From contig NZ_CP023747.1 of assembly GCF_008704995.1 (NCBI RefSeq), forward strand, positions 2,878,501 to 2,942,500: 64,000 bases of DNA, written 5' to 3'. The notes beneath the pieces were generated by a model that had not been told where the DNA came from, made no database searches, and saw only the letters and a program-made list of their open reading frames with translations. A program made the position numbers and the translations under genes. Of this stretch, positions 43,918 to 53,159 are shown piece by piece (position 1 is the stretch's first letter; every line of letters begins with the position of its first letter). This DNA comes from Streptomyces nodosus (GTDB lineage Bacteria; Actinomycetota; Actinomycetes; Streptomycetales; Streptomycetaceae).

Positions 43918-45303
43918 ATGCCCCAGCTGGAACGCACCGCGGAAACCGTCGGCGCCCCCGACACCCCGAAGACCCCACGGGCGGCCCCCACCCTCGCCCT
44001 GACCAGCGCGGCCACCACCGTGGCGCTGATGACCTACACCGCATCGCTGGTCACCCTCCCCGAGACCGCCGCCGACCTGCACACCCCGGTGTCCGCACAG
44101 GCCTGGCTGCTCAACGGCACCCCGCTGGGCCTGGCCGCGCTGCTGCTGGTCGCCGGCAGCCTCGCCGACGACTACGGGCGCCGCCGGATCTTCGTGTCGG
44201 GCACCGCCGCCCTCGGCCTCACCACCGCACTCAGCGCCTTCGCCACCAGCACCTGGCTGTTCACCCTCACCCGGGTCGCCCAGGGCGCGGCGAGCGCGGC
44301 GATCCTCGCCAGCAGCCTCGGCCTGCTGGTCCACGCCTTCCCGTCCCCGAGGGAGCGCCTGCACGCGACCGGGGTGTGGGGCGCCTTCGTCAGCGGCGGC
44401 ATCGCACTGGGCCCGCTGGTCGTCGGGGCCCTGCCGTCCTGGCGGGTGTCGTACGGGATCCTGGGCGCCGCCGCGCTGATCGTGGCGGTCCTGTCCCCGC
44501 GCGCCCTGACCGAGTCCCGCGCCCCTCGCGGTGGACGCCCCGATCTGGCCGGAGCCCTGGTCTTCAGCCTCGCCCTGGTCAGCCTGGTGGCCGCGCTGAC
44601 CCTCGGCCGGGACGGCTGGCTGCGGACGCCGGTGGCCCTGCTGTTCGCCGCGAGCGCGCTGCTGATCGCGGCCTTCGCCCTGATCGAACGCCGGGCCCGC
44701 ACCCCGATGATCGACCTCGCCCTGCTGCGCCGTCCGCGCTTCCTCGGCTCGGCCGCGGGCGGGCTCTTCACCGGCCTCTCGGTGCTCGGCCTGTTCAGCT
44801 TCCTCCCCACGCTGCTCCAGCGGACCCTCGGCCTCTCCCCGATGGACACGGCGCTGCTGACCCTGATCTGGTCCGGACTGGCCTTCGCGGTCGCGCTCCA
44901 GACCAAACGCCTGGCCGGCCGTGTCTCACCGCGCCAGCAACTGGCCCTCGGCTTCGCACTGCACGCGGCGGGCGTACTGACCATGCTGGGCGCGATCGGC
45001 GCGGGTTCCTGGACACGTCTGCTGCCGGGACTGGTGATCGGCGGGGTGGGCAGCGGCCTGCTGAACGCCGCGCTCCCCCATGTCGCCGTGGAGTCGGTGC
45101 CCGTCGAACGGGCGGCCATGGGCTCCGGCGCACAGCAGACGTTCCGCTATATCGGCTCCTGCGCCGGGGTCGCCCTGACCATCGCCCTGGTGACCAAGGG
45201 CGGCGGCTCCCTGGCCCACGGGACGAACGTCGCCCTGATCGTCTCGGCGGCCCTGGCCCTGGTCGGCGCGCTCGGCGTACTGCTGCCCCGGGAACGCGCC
45301 TGA
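43918..45303 (+). CDS. MFS drug/efflux transporter (DHA2-like)
   Basis: 461-residue major facilitator with 13-14 predicted spans. The motif-A loop GSLADDYGRRRIFV lies between spans 2 and 3, and the antiporter-type motif C region is ASLGLLVHAFPSPRERLHATG with GGIALGPLVVG. The family exports small toxic molecules. The adjacent divergent HxlR regulator and operator repeats suggest induction by the exported compound. Confidence 0.9.
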   Translation: MPQLERTAETVGAPDTPKTPRAAPTLALTSAATTVALMTYTASLVTLPETAADLHTPVSAQAWLLNGTPLGLAALLLVAGSLADDYGRRRIFVSGTAALGLTTALSAFATSTWLFTLTRVAQGAASAAILASSLGLLVHAFPSPRERLHATGVWGAFVSGGIALGPLVVGALPSWRVSYGILGAAALIVAVLSPRALTESRAPRGGRPDLAGALVFSLALVSLVAALTLGRDGWLRTPVALLFAASALLIAAFALIERRARTPMIDLALLRRPRFLGSAAGGLFTGLSVLGLFSFLPTLLQRTLGLSPMDTALLTLIWSGLAFAVALQTKRLAGRVSPRQQLALGFALHAAGVLTMLGAIGAGSWTRLLPGLVIGGVGSGLLNAALPHVAVESVPVERAAMGSGAQQTFRYIGSCAGVALTIALVTKGGGSLAHGTNVALIVSAALALVGALGVLLPRERA

Positions 45304-45353
45304 CCGTCCTACTCGCCCAGGCCATCCCTCTCTTTTGGCGGTCGTTTGTCGGC

Positions 45354-45373
45354 CTCTTTTGTCGGTCGGCGGC
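45354..45373 (+). repeat. 20-bp direct repeat, copy A
   Basis: CTCTTTTGTCGGTCGGCGGC, identical to 47035-47054. A related imperfect segment is at ~45329-45350. The copies flank the M48 gene. Confidence 0.8.
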
Positions 45374-45418
45374 GCTAGGCCCCGTTCTCTGACCCGGCCC
45401 CGATCCGAACGGAAGACC

Positions 45419-46741
45419 CTAGCCGTCGAAGCCCTCCCGGACGATTCGCCGAGCCACCTTGATCCGCACCCCGGCCAGCTCAGCGGCGATCCGCTGCTCC
45501 CGGTCCCCGTCCGTCACCACGGCAGCGGGCATGGGCGGACCGGCGAGCAGACAGGTGCGCCGGAGGTGGGTCGGCGGGTGCGTCGAGTCCACGCTGTGCC
45601 CGGCCCGGGCGCCGACACGGCGTTGGCGCTCGTACTCGTACTCGGGAACCGACGCCATGTGTGCGGCGAGCCGCTTCCACAGGTCGTCCGACCCGGCATC
45701 GGCCTTGCGGGCGGCGTACGACCCGGTCAGGGCGGCACCATTGACCTCGCGTCGCAGAGCGACAGCCGCCGAATCCATGATCAAGAGCCGGTCCATGAGT
45801 CCCACGGCCGCTTCGGTGGACGCGGCGCGAGCAGCCTCCCGATCGGCCAGGTATTCAGCGCGCTGGGTGGCTCGCAGCGTGAGGTGGTCCAGCAGTGACA
45901 ACAGGCCCAGCACAAGGAGACGGGGCACCACGTACACCACGTTGACCACCATTTCCACGGCGGACGGACGCGCGGTCGGTGCGAAGGAGTAGTGCCAGGT
46001 GGTCAGCGTGCGGTACGCCGTCGCCACGACCAGTCCATGACGCGTGTCCCCGTTGCTGTAGTGGCCGAGCTCATGGCCCAGCAGGGCGATCCTCTGCTGC
46101 GGTGTGAGGCTCTCCCACAAGGGCAGCCCCAGCGTCAGCAGCCGACGCCCGCGCAGGCCGTAGGACATGACGCTCGCGTTGATCCCCGCATCGACCCAGA
46201 TCAGATCCACACCGCGGGTGCCGACCACCTGAGCGACCTGGTCGACCAGCGCATAGAGCTCCGGCGCGTCCGCGCGGTGCAACACCAGGGCGTCCGCCGG
46301 CAACCGCGGCGCCCTCGGCCGGAAACCCCATGCCATCACCAGGAGGATCACCCCGAACACGATGGCGCCGCCGCCCCGTCCGCTCAGAAGACACCAGATC
46401 CCTCCCATCGCCAGCGCCAGGGTGACGCCGTGCACGGCGAGCGCGATCGCGTAGGCGAGCACCGACGGGGCGTCGCGCCGCGCGTGCAGGTTCTGCCCGT
46501 CCATCACCTCGGCGAGCAGCTTCTCGCCGTGTCTTCGGGCAAGGGCCCGCCGCGCTCTTTCCAGCTGGTTGGGTTCCTCCTGCGGCGTCGCGTCGATATT
46601 CCAGTCACAGGCGGCACACCAGACGACGAACCGCGCGTCCACGCGGATCTCGGCACCGCACTCCGGGCACGGCTGGATACCCACCTTTACTTCCCCGCCT
46701 ACTTCGCCTACTTCCTCGCCCGTGGACGTGCTCTCCCCCAC
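45419..46741 (-). CDS. M48-family metalloprotease with N-terminal zinc ribbon
   Basis: 440-residue membrane protease. An N-terminal zinc ribbon (CPECGAEIRV...CAACDWNI) is followed by two spans (~95-145), the zinc motif ALLGHELGHYSNGD and a further membrane segment (~250-270), then a helical C-terminal domain carrying the third ligand region YLADREAARAAS. HtpX/Ste24-type proteases degrade misfolded membrane proteins. GTG 46741 is favoured because GGAGG sits 8 nt upstream; a frame reaches 46792. Confidence 0.85.
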   Translation of the reverse strand: MGESTSTGEEVGEVGGEVKVGIQPCPECGAEIRVDARFVVWCAACDWNIDATPQEEPNQLERARRALARRHGEKLLAEVMDGQNLHARRDAPSVLAYAIALAVHGVTLALAMGGIWCLLSGRGGGAIVFGVILLVMAWGFRPRAPRLPADALVLHRADAPELYALVDQVAQVVGTRGVDLIWVDAGINASVMSYGLRGRRLLTLGLPLWESLTPQQRIALLGHELGHYSNGDTRHGLVVATAYRTLTTWHYSFAPTARPSAVEMVVNVVYVVPRLLVLGLLSLLDHLTLRATQRAEYLADREAARAASTEAAVGLMDRLLIMDSAAVALRREVNGAALTGSYAARKADAGSDDLWKRLAAHMASVPEYEYERQRRVGARAGHSVDSTHPPTHLRRTCLLAGPPMPAAVVTDGDREQRIAAELAGVRIKVARRIVREGFDG

Positions 46742-46788
46742 CCCGCGCTCCTCCCCAAGATCATTTGTTGTGGACAGGCCGAAGCCGA

Positions 46789-46950
46789 TCACGCCGGCGC
46801 GTGCGCGTAAAGGCTCTGCGTGCCCTGCGCGCCGCCCGTGATCCGAACAAGACGGTCAATGACGCCGACACCGGACAGGCCGGCGCGGTGCCTGGTGATC
46901 ACGGCAGCGAACACCTCCTCCTCCGCCTCTCCCCGCTTCCCCGGTCCTCG
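46789..46950 (-). pseudogene. Possible gene fragment
   Basis: The last ~45 codons of a minus-strand frame read in a protein-like way (EEEVFAAVITRHRAGLSGVG, then DRLVRITGGAQGTQSLYAHA) and end at a stop just upstream of the M48 gene. The preceding codons look random and no start is evident. It may be the tail of a lost gene. Confidence 0.25.
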
Positions 46951-47034
46951 CCTCCGGACCGCCCCGTTCCACGACAGAGCGCCCCGATCTCCGCCTGCGC
47001 CCACCCCGCTGTCGCCCCTGGCCTGGCAATCTCT

Positions 47035-47054
47035 CTCTTTTGTCGGTCGGCGGC
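47035..47054 (+). repeat. 20-bp direct repeat, copy B
   Basis: Identical to 45354-45373. It ends 15 nt before the start codon of the SEC-C gene. The TTGTCG within it could serve as a -35 element. Confidence 0.8.
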
Positions 47055-47069
47055 AGTACCGTGTCACCC

Positions 47070-48101
47070 ATGCGCCCCGACACGCCTGCCGAGAACGTCG
47101 ACCACAACGCCGAAGCAGCACGCCTGGAGCGGACTGCGGGCCTGTATCCCGAGGACGCGGAACACCTGCTGTTGCAGGCCGCGGCCCACCGGGAGCTGGC
47201 CGGCGACCGCACCGCCGCGAGCGCGCTGTACGACCGCCTGCTGTCGTCCCCCGAGCCGCTGGAGAACCCTCATCTGGTGCGCGCCCTGAAGGCGTCCAAC
47301 CTGTGGGAATACGGCCATGAGGCGGAGGCCCGGGCGATCATCGACGGCGTCCGGGCGGCCTCCCCCCGGCACCCGGCGCCCTGGATGATCGTCGCGGAGT
47401 CGCTGGAGTCGCACGACGAACTGGAGGCCGCGGAGGCGACGTTCACGGACGGACTGACGCTGCTGCTCGGCGCCGGCGCGCAGCCCCCGAAGTCCACGCT
47501 TCCCCTCCTCCAAGGCCGCCACCGGGTCCGCCGCATGCTGGGCGCCGCGCACGACGAGTGGGACACCCTGGCGGACACCCTGCACTCCTCCCCAATCTCC
47601 CTGGACGAGCTCCACGACCCGAAGCGCGTCTGGTCCCTCGGCTCGGACAACCCGGCGGAGCTCCAGGCCGAGATCGGCCGCCTGCGCGCTGAACTGGGCG
47701 CCTACCGCGAGGCCCTCTCCCGCCCCTTCCCGGTGGCCGTCCTGCACTGGCCGACGGCCGAGCTGGAGGAACTGCTCTCGGCGTACCCGGCACTCACCGC
47801 CGAGTACCCCTCCCACAAGGAGCACCTGGCCGCCCTGGAGGACGCCCTGCGGGAACTCTCCGCCTCCGGCACCCCCAACCTGGGCATCGTGACCGGCACG
47901 GTCCCGTCCTACGAAGCCTTCGCCGCCTCCGAGGGCACCTCCCCGGACGACCCGACCCTCCTCCCCCAGTACGCAACAACCCTCGCCGCCCGGGGCCGGG
48001 CTGCGGCGTGGCCGCCGGAGCGGGGGGCGGCGTGCTGGTGCGGGTCGGGGCAGGGGTATGAGGGGTGTCACGGCACGCTTGAAACCACCGAAAGCATCTA
48101 A
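47070..48101 (+). CDS. TPR-like protein with C-terminal SEC-C motif
   Basis: 343-residue protein. The N-terminal ~230 residues form TPR-like helical repeats (AEAARLERTAGLYPEDAEHL). The C-terminus is a SEC-C zinc motif, CWCGSGQGYEGCHG, as found at the end of SecA and many nucleic-acid or effector-linked proteins. ATG 47070 is very close to a probable promoter (leader of less than 25 nt). No partner gene is adjacent. Confidence 0.85.
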   Translation: MRPDTPAENVDHNAEAARLERTAGLYPEDAEHLLLQAAAHRELAGDRTAASALYDRLLSSPEPLENPHLVRALKASNLWEYGHEAEARAIIDGVRAASPRHPAPWMIVAESLESHDELEAAEATFTDGLTLLLGAGAQPPKSTLPLLQGRHRVRRMLGAAHDEWDTLADTLHSSPISLDELHDPKRVWSLGSDNPAELQAEIGRLRAELGAYREALSRPFPVAVLHWPTAELEELLSAYPALTAEYPSHKEHLAALEDALRELSASGTPNLGIVTGTVPSYEAFAASEGTSPDDPTLLPQYATTLAARGRAAAWPPERGAACWCGSGQGYEGCHGTLETTESI

Positions 48102-48177
48102 GAAGCCGTATCTCAGCCAACGCGGCCATCGTGCGGGTAAACAAGGATCAGGCGATCACGTTCGGTTGAGAGACCGA

Positions 48178-48208
48178 GGACCCCAGCCTTGAGACAAGAC
48201 TGGGGTCC
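48178..48208. terminator. Hairpin terminator
   Basis: GGACCCCAG paired with CTGGGGTCC, plus an inner CTTG/CAAG stem with an AGA loop. It lies between the SEC-C gene and the convergent SRA gene. Confidence 0.75.
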
Positions 48209-48251
48209 AGCGTGCGCCTTCTTCCCCCTATGAACTACCTCTCAGGCAGGT

Positions 48252-48797
48252 CTACGCCTGGAGGTGATCAGGGAGACGCTGAAGGTCGAACTGGCAGATT
48301 TTGATCTCCGAGCCGTCCGGGGCAGGTTGGCTGGAGGTAGCCGTGCGAATAGCCGTGATCTCGTACAGCCCGTCATACCTATAGGAATCGCTCGGGGAGT
48401 ACCGGGAGTCCCCCTTATAGCCGCGAATGACGCGGATGGGATGCTTCCTCTCATAGCTACGCTTCAGGGCGGCGTTGTCCCGGTAGGACCATGACTGGCT
48501 ACGCAGAAGCCTCTTGCCGCCCTCCGCCTTATCTTTGTCCGGAGAAGCACCGGTGTACTGCACCCATTCGTCTTCATCCTGGTCATCCACATACCCCCCG
48601 TGGAGCACGATGGCGTCGCCGACCTCAGCGCCATCCTCGTCTACGAGCCAGGAGATGCCCTTCTGATTGTTTTGATGCAGCTTGGCTCGCAACACGTCCT
48701 GTCGCCTATGGAAGAGCGCCCCCACGGGGACACTCTCGATATGCCCGATGACTCGTTCGATTTCCACGAACTCATACTTGTTCGCAGTTGATCGCAC
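48252..48797 (-). CDS. Solo YDG/SRA-domain protein
   Basis: 181-residue protein built around a YDG/SRA domain. Diagnostic parts are VVLHGG-like AIVLHGGYVDDQDEDEWVQYTG, then PIRVIRGYKGD and the YDG signature YRYDGLYEI. SRA domains flip and read modified cytosines; in bacteria they usually sit N-terminal to an HNH nuclease in type IV restriction enzymes. No HNH motif follows here: the chain ends ~40 residues after YDG. It could be a lone reader, a truncated restriction enzyme or a subunit. Start is GTG 48797 or a GTG at 48767 with a TTGACA hexamer upstream. Confidence 0.82.
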   Translation of the reverse strand: MRSTANKYEFVEIERVIGHIESVPVGALFHRRQDVLRAKLHQNNQKGISWLVDEDGAEVGDAIVLHGGYVDDQDEDEWVQYTGASPDKDKAEGGKRLLRSQSWSYRDNAALKRSYERKHPIRVIRGYKGDSRYSPSDSYRYDGLYEITAIRTATSSQPAPDGSEIKICQFDLQRLPDHLQA

Positions 48798-49072
48798 TTG
48801 TCAAGTGTGTGCTCATAGCTGACTGATCGTGACAGGCAAGGCTCCAGGAATACACCTCGCAACCCTGTGCTGCATGCCCGTATGGCCGGTTTCCGTAGGT
48901 GTCCTTGAACGCACCTGGTCCAGCGCAGATGATGTCCATGGTTCCTCGCGTGTCAGCCGGTCCAGGAACGTGACGCCGCTCCGGTAAGCGACGGGACACA
49001 GAACGAGGAACCGGACGGGGGCATGGCAGTGCTGCGCGGATGTCGAGCCGGTCAACAGCGGATCGGTGCCGC

Positions 49073-52000
49073 ATGAGGCATCGTCTGCAAGTACTACTCC
49101 AGATCCTGCTGGCTCTGGTCGCCTGTCTGCTCGGCATCGCCACCAACTACGCGACCAACACGGACCACGCGCCCTGGGCACTGGAAGTCATCCGGAGGGG
49201 GTCCGTTCCGGCGATCGGGCTGCTGATCGTCGCCATGGTGGTCGGCCAAGTCGTTGTGTACCGGCTCGAAAATCCGGTGCCCCCGCCGGCGGAGTGGCCA
49301 CGTGACCGGATTCCATACCCAGGGCTGGATGCCTACAGTGAGGACGAGGCCGCCGTTTACTTCGGCAGGGAGGCGCAGGCCGCTGAACTGACTCGCAGAC
49401 TGCACGCCGCGGCGCCCCGCCCCACGGGCCGGTTCTTGGTGTTGACCGGGGCGTCCGGTAGCGGCAAGTCCTCGCTCGTGAGGGCCGGAGTACTTCCCCG
49501 ACTGCGTCGACGTCGATGGACGATCGTGCCGGCGTTCTCTCCGGGAGCGAACCCGCTTCTCGCCCTGGCCTCGTCCCTGGCTGTGGCGCGTGGCGGCGGG
49601 GAGTCAAGCGACGTGCTGCTGCGACGGCTGCGTCAGGGGCCGGAGAGCCTCGCGGCCGAGCTGTCACGGCTGCGTGGCGGACAATTCCGCCGGGTGCTGC
49701 TCGTCATCGATCAGTTCGAGGAGCTCGTCACCCTTGCGAGCGAACGGGAACAGGTCCAGTTCTGGGACATGCTGCACACGTGCCTTCAGCAGGAACCCTC
49801 CGTGCGCATCCTGACCACGTGCCGTGTGGATCTCCTGGGGCGGTTGCTCGGCTCCGGTCACGGGGAGTTTCTGCAACATCCTGTTGCCATCGGCACATTG
49901 AACAGGACACAGCTCGCCCAGGTGGTCGAGCGACCCGCCGCCCTGGTGGGCATCTCATACGCTCCCGGTCTCGTCGAAACCATCGTGGATGACACCGGCA
50001 CGGACGACGCACTGCCCCTTCTCGCCTACCTCCTCCAGGAGTTGTATTTCCTGTGCGGACCGGGCGGCACGGTCACCGAGGAGATGTACCAGCAGCTCGG
50101 GGGCGTGGCGGGAGCGCTCGCGCGGCAGGCCGACAACACGGTTGCGGCGCTCGGCACGCCGGATGGCGTCGATTTCGCCCTACGGGTGCTGTTGAAGTTC
50201 GTCACGCTGGAGGAACGGGACCTGGCCCGCCGCCCGGTACGGCTGTCGGAACTCACCGACCGGGAGCGCTATGTGGTGGACGCCTTCATCGACGCGCGGC
50301 TGATTCGGTCCGACGCGGCGGAAGGGGCCTCAGACGGTGTGAGCGGTCGGCAGGAGGCGTACGCCAAGGTCACGCACGAGGCCCTGTTCCGCCAGTGGGC
50401 ACCCCTGCGCCAGGAGGCGGAGGCACGGGCCGAACGACTTCGAGAGCGGGCCGAGTTGGAGCGGTGGGCTACTGACTGGGAGAGGTCCGGGCGCAGCGTG
50501 GACTACCTCCTCACCGGGGAACGGCTCACCGTCGCGCAAAGGTGGCTCGTGGCGTTGGAAGAGGCCGGGCAGGCATCGGCTCCCGCTCGTGCGCTCGTCG
50601 AGGCCTCACAGCGCCGGGACCTGGCCTTCCTCAGCAGTGTCTCCGATAGCATCGGCCGTCAGGTGCAGGCGATCGCGGAGACCGAACCGGAGCTGGCGCT
50701 GCTCCTCTCCCTGGCCGCGCTCGGAGAGTGTGCCCCGACTCCGGCCGCACGACGCGGGCTGATGACAGCACTGGCCGCCAGCCATATCCGTATCCGACTG
50801 GACGGGCACTCGGATACCGTCCGAGACATCGCCTGGTCGGACGACGGGCAGTTGCTGGCCACCGCCTCCAGGGACGGGACGGCCCGCGTGTACGAGGCAC
50901 GGTCAGGGCGTCAGCTGTATGTGCTGCCGTGCGAGGGAGCCATGGTCGAGTCGGTGTCCTTCTCACCCGATGCGACGCGGCTGGCGACCGCCGGCCGCGA
51001 CCAGGTCGTACGCATCTGGGATGTCACGTCCGGTGAACCGGTCCGACATCTCGTGGGTGCCGGTGACATCGGACGGCAGGTGGCTTGGTCGCCGGACGGG
51101 GTCCAGGTGGCCGCCACGTTCAAGGACCAGGTCGTACGGGTGTGGGAGGCCGGAACCGGTCGGCTCGTGCGCGAACTGACCGGCCACACGGGTGACGTCT
51201 GGGGCATCACTTGGTCACCGGACGGCTCCCGGTTGGCCACCGCCTCGCACGACCGGACGGTGATCGTCTGGGACGCGGTGACCGGATCGCCCACGATGAC
51301 CTTGACCGGCCACAGCGAGTTCGTCGAGGGCATCACGTGGTCCCCGGACGGGGAATCGCTGGCCACCGGGTCCGGTGACCACACCGCGCGTATCTGGGAC
51401 GCCCGGACGGGCGCGCAGCGGCTCCTGCTGCGCGGCCACACCGACTACGTGTGGAACCCGGCCTTCTCACCCGACGGACGATTCCTCGCAACGCCTTCGT
51501 CCGACCGGACGGTGCGCGTCGTGCGTACCGAGGACGCCAAGGTGGTGGCTGTGCTGCGCGGGCATACCGACACGGTGTGGACCGTTGTGTGGTCACCGTT
51601 GGGCACCCGGCTGGCCACCGCGTCAACGGACGGCACCGGCCGGGTGTGGGACCTTCAACCGCAGGGCGCCGAGTCCGTCCTGGTCCAGGGACACGACGGG
51701 CCGGTGAACCAGGCCGTGTGGTCCAGTGACGGTACCCGTCTCGCCACCGCCTGCGACGACGGGACCGCACGGGTCTGGAATGCGGAATCCGGACGGCCAG
51801 TCGGGCCGATAACGACGCTCGACGAACGAGTGTGGAGCCTGGCCTGGGCTCCACACGGCGACCGTCTGGCTCTCAGCACGGCCGATGGCCTGTTCCGTGT
51901 CGTAGACGGCACAGGCTGCACAGTCTTCGACCTGCAAGGCGAGCCCATCGAAGGATGCTCGTGGTCCCCGGACGCTCGACGCATCGCGGTCGGCAGTCAT

Positions 52001-52636
52001 AACGGCGCCGTAGGCATCCTGTCAGCCGTCGACGGCGCGGAACTGAGAAAACTGACCGGACACCAAGACTGGGTGGGGCGCGTTGCCTGGTCACCGAGTG
52101 GCCGGAAGCTAGCCAGTTGCTCCGACGACCGCACGTGCCGCTTGTGGGACACCGCCGACGGCACCCAGTTGACCGTGCTTCGCGGCCACGCCAACTATGT
52201 CGAGGATGCGTCTTGGTCTCCTGACGAAGCCCGCGTGGCCACAGCATCCGGGGACTGGACGGCGGCCGTATGGGATACGGCTACAGGCCGCCGCATCGAG
52301 GTTCTGAAAGGCCACGAGGGACGCGTACGCGCCATCGCCTGGTCGCCGGATGGTCGTCGTATCGCGACCGGGTCGGACGACCGCACCGTACGACTCTGGT
52401 CGTCCACGACCTTCGAGGAACTGGCCGTCATCGGCGTGCACCGGGACAAGGTGACTTCCGTGGCCTGGTCGCCGGACGGCACACGTCTGCTCACCGCGTC
52501 CACCGACGGAACCGTGCGTGTATGGCGAGCCGACCCCGACTACGACAGGCTGGAGGCGCGGGCGCGCGGACGAGTCTTCCGCACCTTGGTCGCGGAGGAG
52601 CGTCGGCAGCATCTGCTGCCGCCGGACGGCGCATGA
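49073..52636 (+). CDS. Membrane-anchored nSTAND NTPase with 14 WD40 repeats
   Basis: 1187-residue protein. Two membrane spans (~6-26 and ~43-62) precede a segment YPGLDAYSEDEAAVYFGRE, then a STAND-type NTPase: Walker A LTGASGSGKSSLV (~125) and Walker B LLVIDQFEELV (~210). A helical region follows, then WD40 repeats from ~577 to ~1165. I count 14 (each with SPDG...LATAS.D.T.R.WD), enough for two seven-bladed propellers. STAND-WD40 proteins act as ligand-sensing switches, several in phage defence. No TIR, protease or nuclease effector domain is present; the membrane segments may be the effector. ATG 49073; the start of the region to the left carries no ribosome site. Confidence 0.88.
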   Translation: MRHRLQVLLQILLALVACLLGIATNYATNTDHAPWALEVIRRGSVPAIGLLIVAMVVGQVVVYRLENPVPPPAEWPRDRIPYPGLDAYSEDEAAVYFGREAQAAELTRRLHAAAPRPTGRFLVLTGASGSGKSSLVRAGVLPRLRRRRWTIVPAFSPGANPLLALASSLAVARGGGESSDVLLRRLRQGPESLAAELSRLRGGQFRRVLLVIDQFEELVTLASEREQVQFWDMLHTCLQQEPSVRILTTCRVDLLGRLLGSGHGEFLQHPVAIGTLNRTQLAQVVERPAALVGISYAPGLVETIVDDTGTDDALPLLAYLLQELYFLCGPGGTVTEEMYQQLGGVAGALARQADNTVAALGTPDGVDFALRVLLKFVTLEERDLARRPVRLSELTDRERYVVDAFIDARLIRSDAAEGASDGVSGRQEAYAKVTHEALFRQWAPLRQEAEARAERLRERAELERWATDWERSGRSVDYLLTGERLTVAQRWLVALEEAGQASAPARALVEASQRRDLAFLSSVSDSIGRQVQAIAETEPELALLLSLAALGECAPTPAARRGLMTALAASHIRIRLDGHSDTVRDIAWSDDGQLLATASRDGTARVYEARSGRQLYVLPCEGAMVESVSFSPDATRLATAGRDQVVRIWDVTSGEPVRHLVGAGDIGRQVAWSPDGVQVAATFKDQVVRVWEAGTGRLVRELTGHTGDVWGITWSPDGSRLATASHDRTVIVWDAVTGSPTMTLTGHSEFVEGITWSPDGESLATGSGDHTARIWDARTGAQRLLLRGHTDYVWNPAFSPDGRFLATPSSDRTVRVVRTEDAKVVAVLRGHTDTVWTVVWSPLGTRLATASTDGTGRVWDLQPQGAESVLVQGHDGPVNQAVWSSDGTRLATACDDGTARVWNAESGRPVGPITTLDERVWSLAWAPHGDRLALSTADGLFRVVDGTGCTVFDLQGEPIEGCSWSPDARRIAVGSHNGAVGILSAVDGAELRKLTGHQDWVGRVAWSPSGRKLASCSDDRTCRLWDTADGTQLTVLRGHANYVEDASWSPDEARVATASGDWTAAVWDTATGRRIEVLKGHEGRVRAIAWSPDGRRIATGSDDRTVRLWSSTTFEELAVIGVHRDKVTSVAWSPDGTRLLTASTDGTVRVWRADPDYDRLEARARGRVFRTLVAEERRQHLLPPDGA

Positions 52637-52648
52637 GTCACAGCTGAG

Positions 52649-52948
52649 TCAGTAACGCTGCTCGACCGTACGGTCATCGGTGTGCACCAGATAGTCGTCC
52701 GGGTCGAGGCCCATGGCCTTGCGCTCGGGCGACACCCAGTACATCGCGTTCCGCTCCGCGAAGCTCTCAGGCCCCTCGTAGGAGATCAGCCAGACGAACT
52801 GGTTGCGTTCCCGATCCACCCAGGCACCGCCGATCTCGAAGCCCAACTCCAGCCGGAGCGGCACAATGTCGTCGCGCCACCGCTGAACCCACTCGTCGAG
52901 CAGCCCCTCCCGCACGGTGTACGTACGCAACTGCGTGGTCCTGGTCAC
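52649..52948 (-). CDS. NIPSNAP-family protein
   Basis: 99-residue ferredoxin-like alpha/beta-barrel protein. TTQLRTYTVREGLLDEWVQRW opens the domain, and FVWLISYEGPESFAERNAMYWVSPERKA is characteristic of NIPSNAP proteins. Function unknown; such proteins often act as dimeric small-molecule or stress proteins. GTG 52948 has GGAGAG 7 nt upstream. Confidence 0.85.
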   Translation of the reverse strand: MTRTTQLRTYTVREGLLDEWVQRWRDDIVPLRLELGFEIGGAWVDRERNQFVWLISYEGPESFAERNAMYWVSPERKAMGLDPDDYLVHTDDRTVEQRY

Positions 52949-53159
52949 GAGCGCACTCTCCTGTCGGATCGAGGCAACCGGCAGATCACCCACGGCCACT
53001 GCCCGAGGGTGCCGGACGACCGGCCCGAGCGGCCGGTCCCACCGTACGCCTTCGCCTCCCCCATCAACATCCGCTCTACTCCCCCGACTCCTCACGACGG
53101 CGCAGTCGCAGATCCGCGCGTCGACACCGTCCGTGGCTGAACGTGCAGAGCCGCACCGG

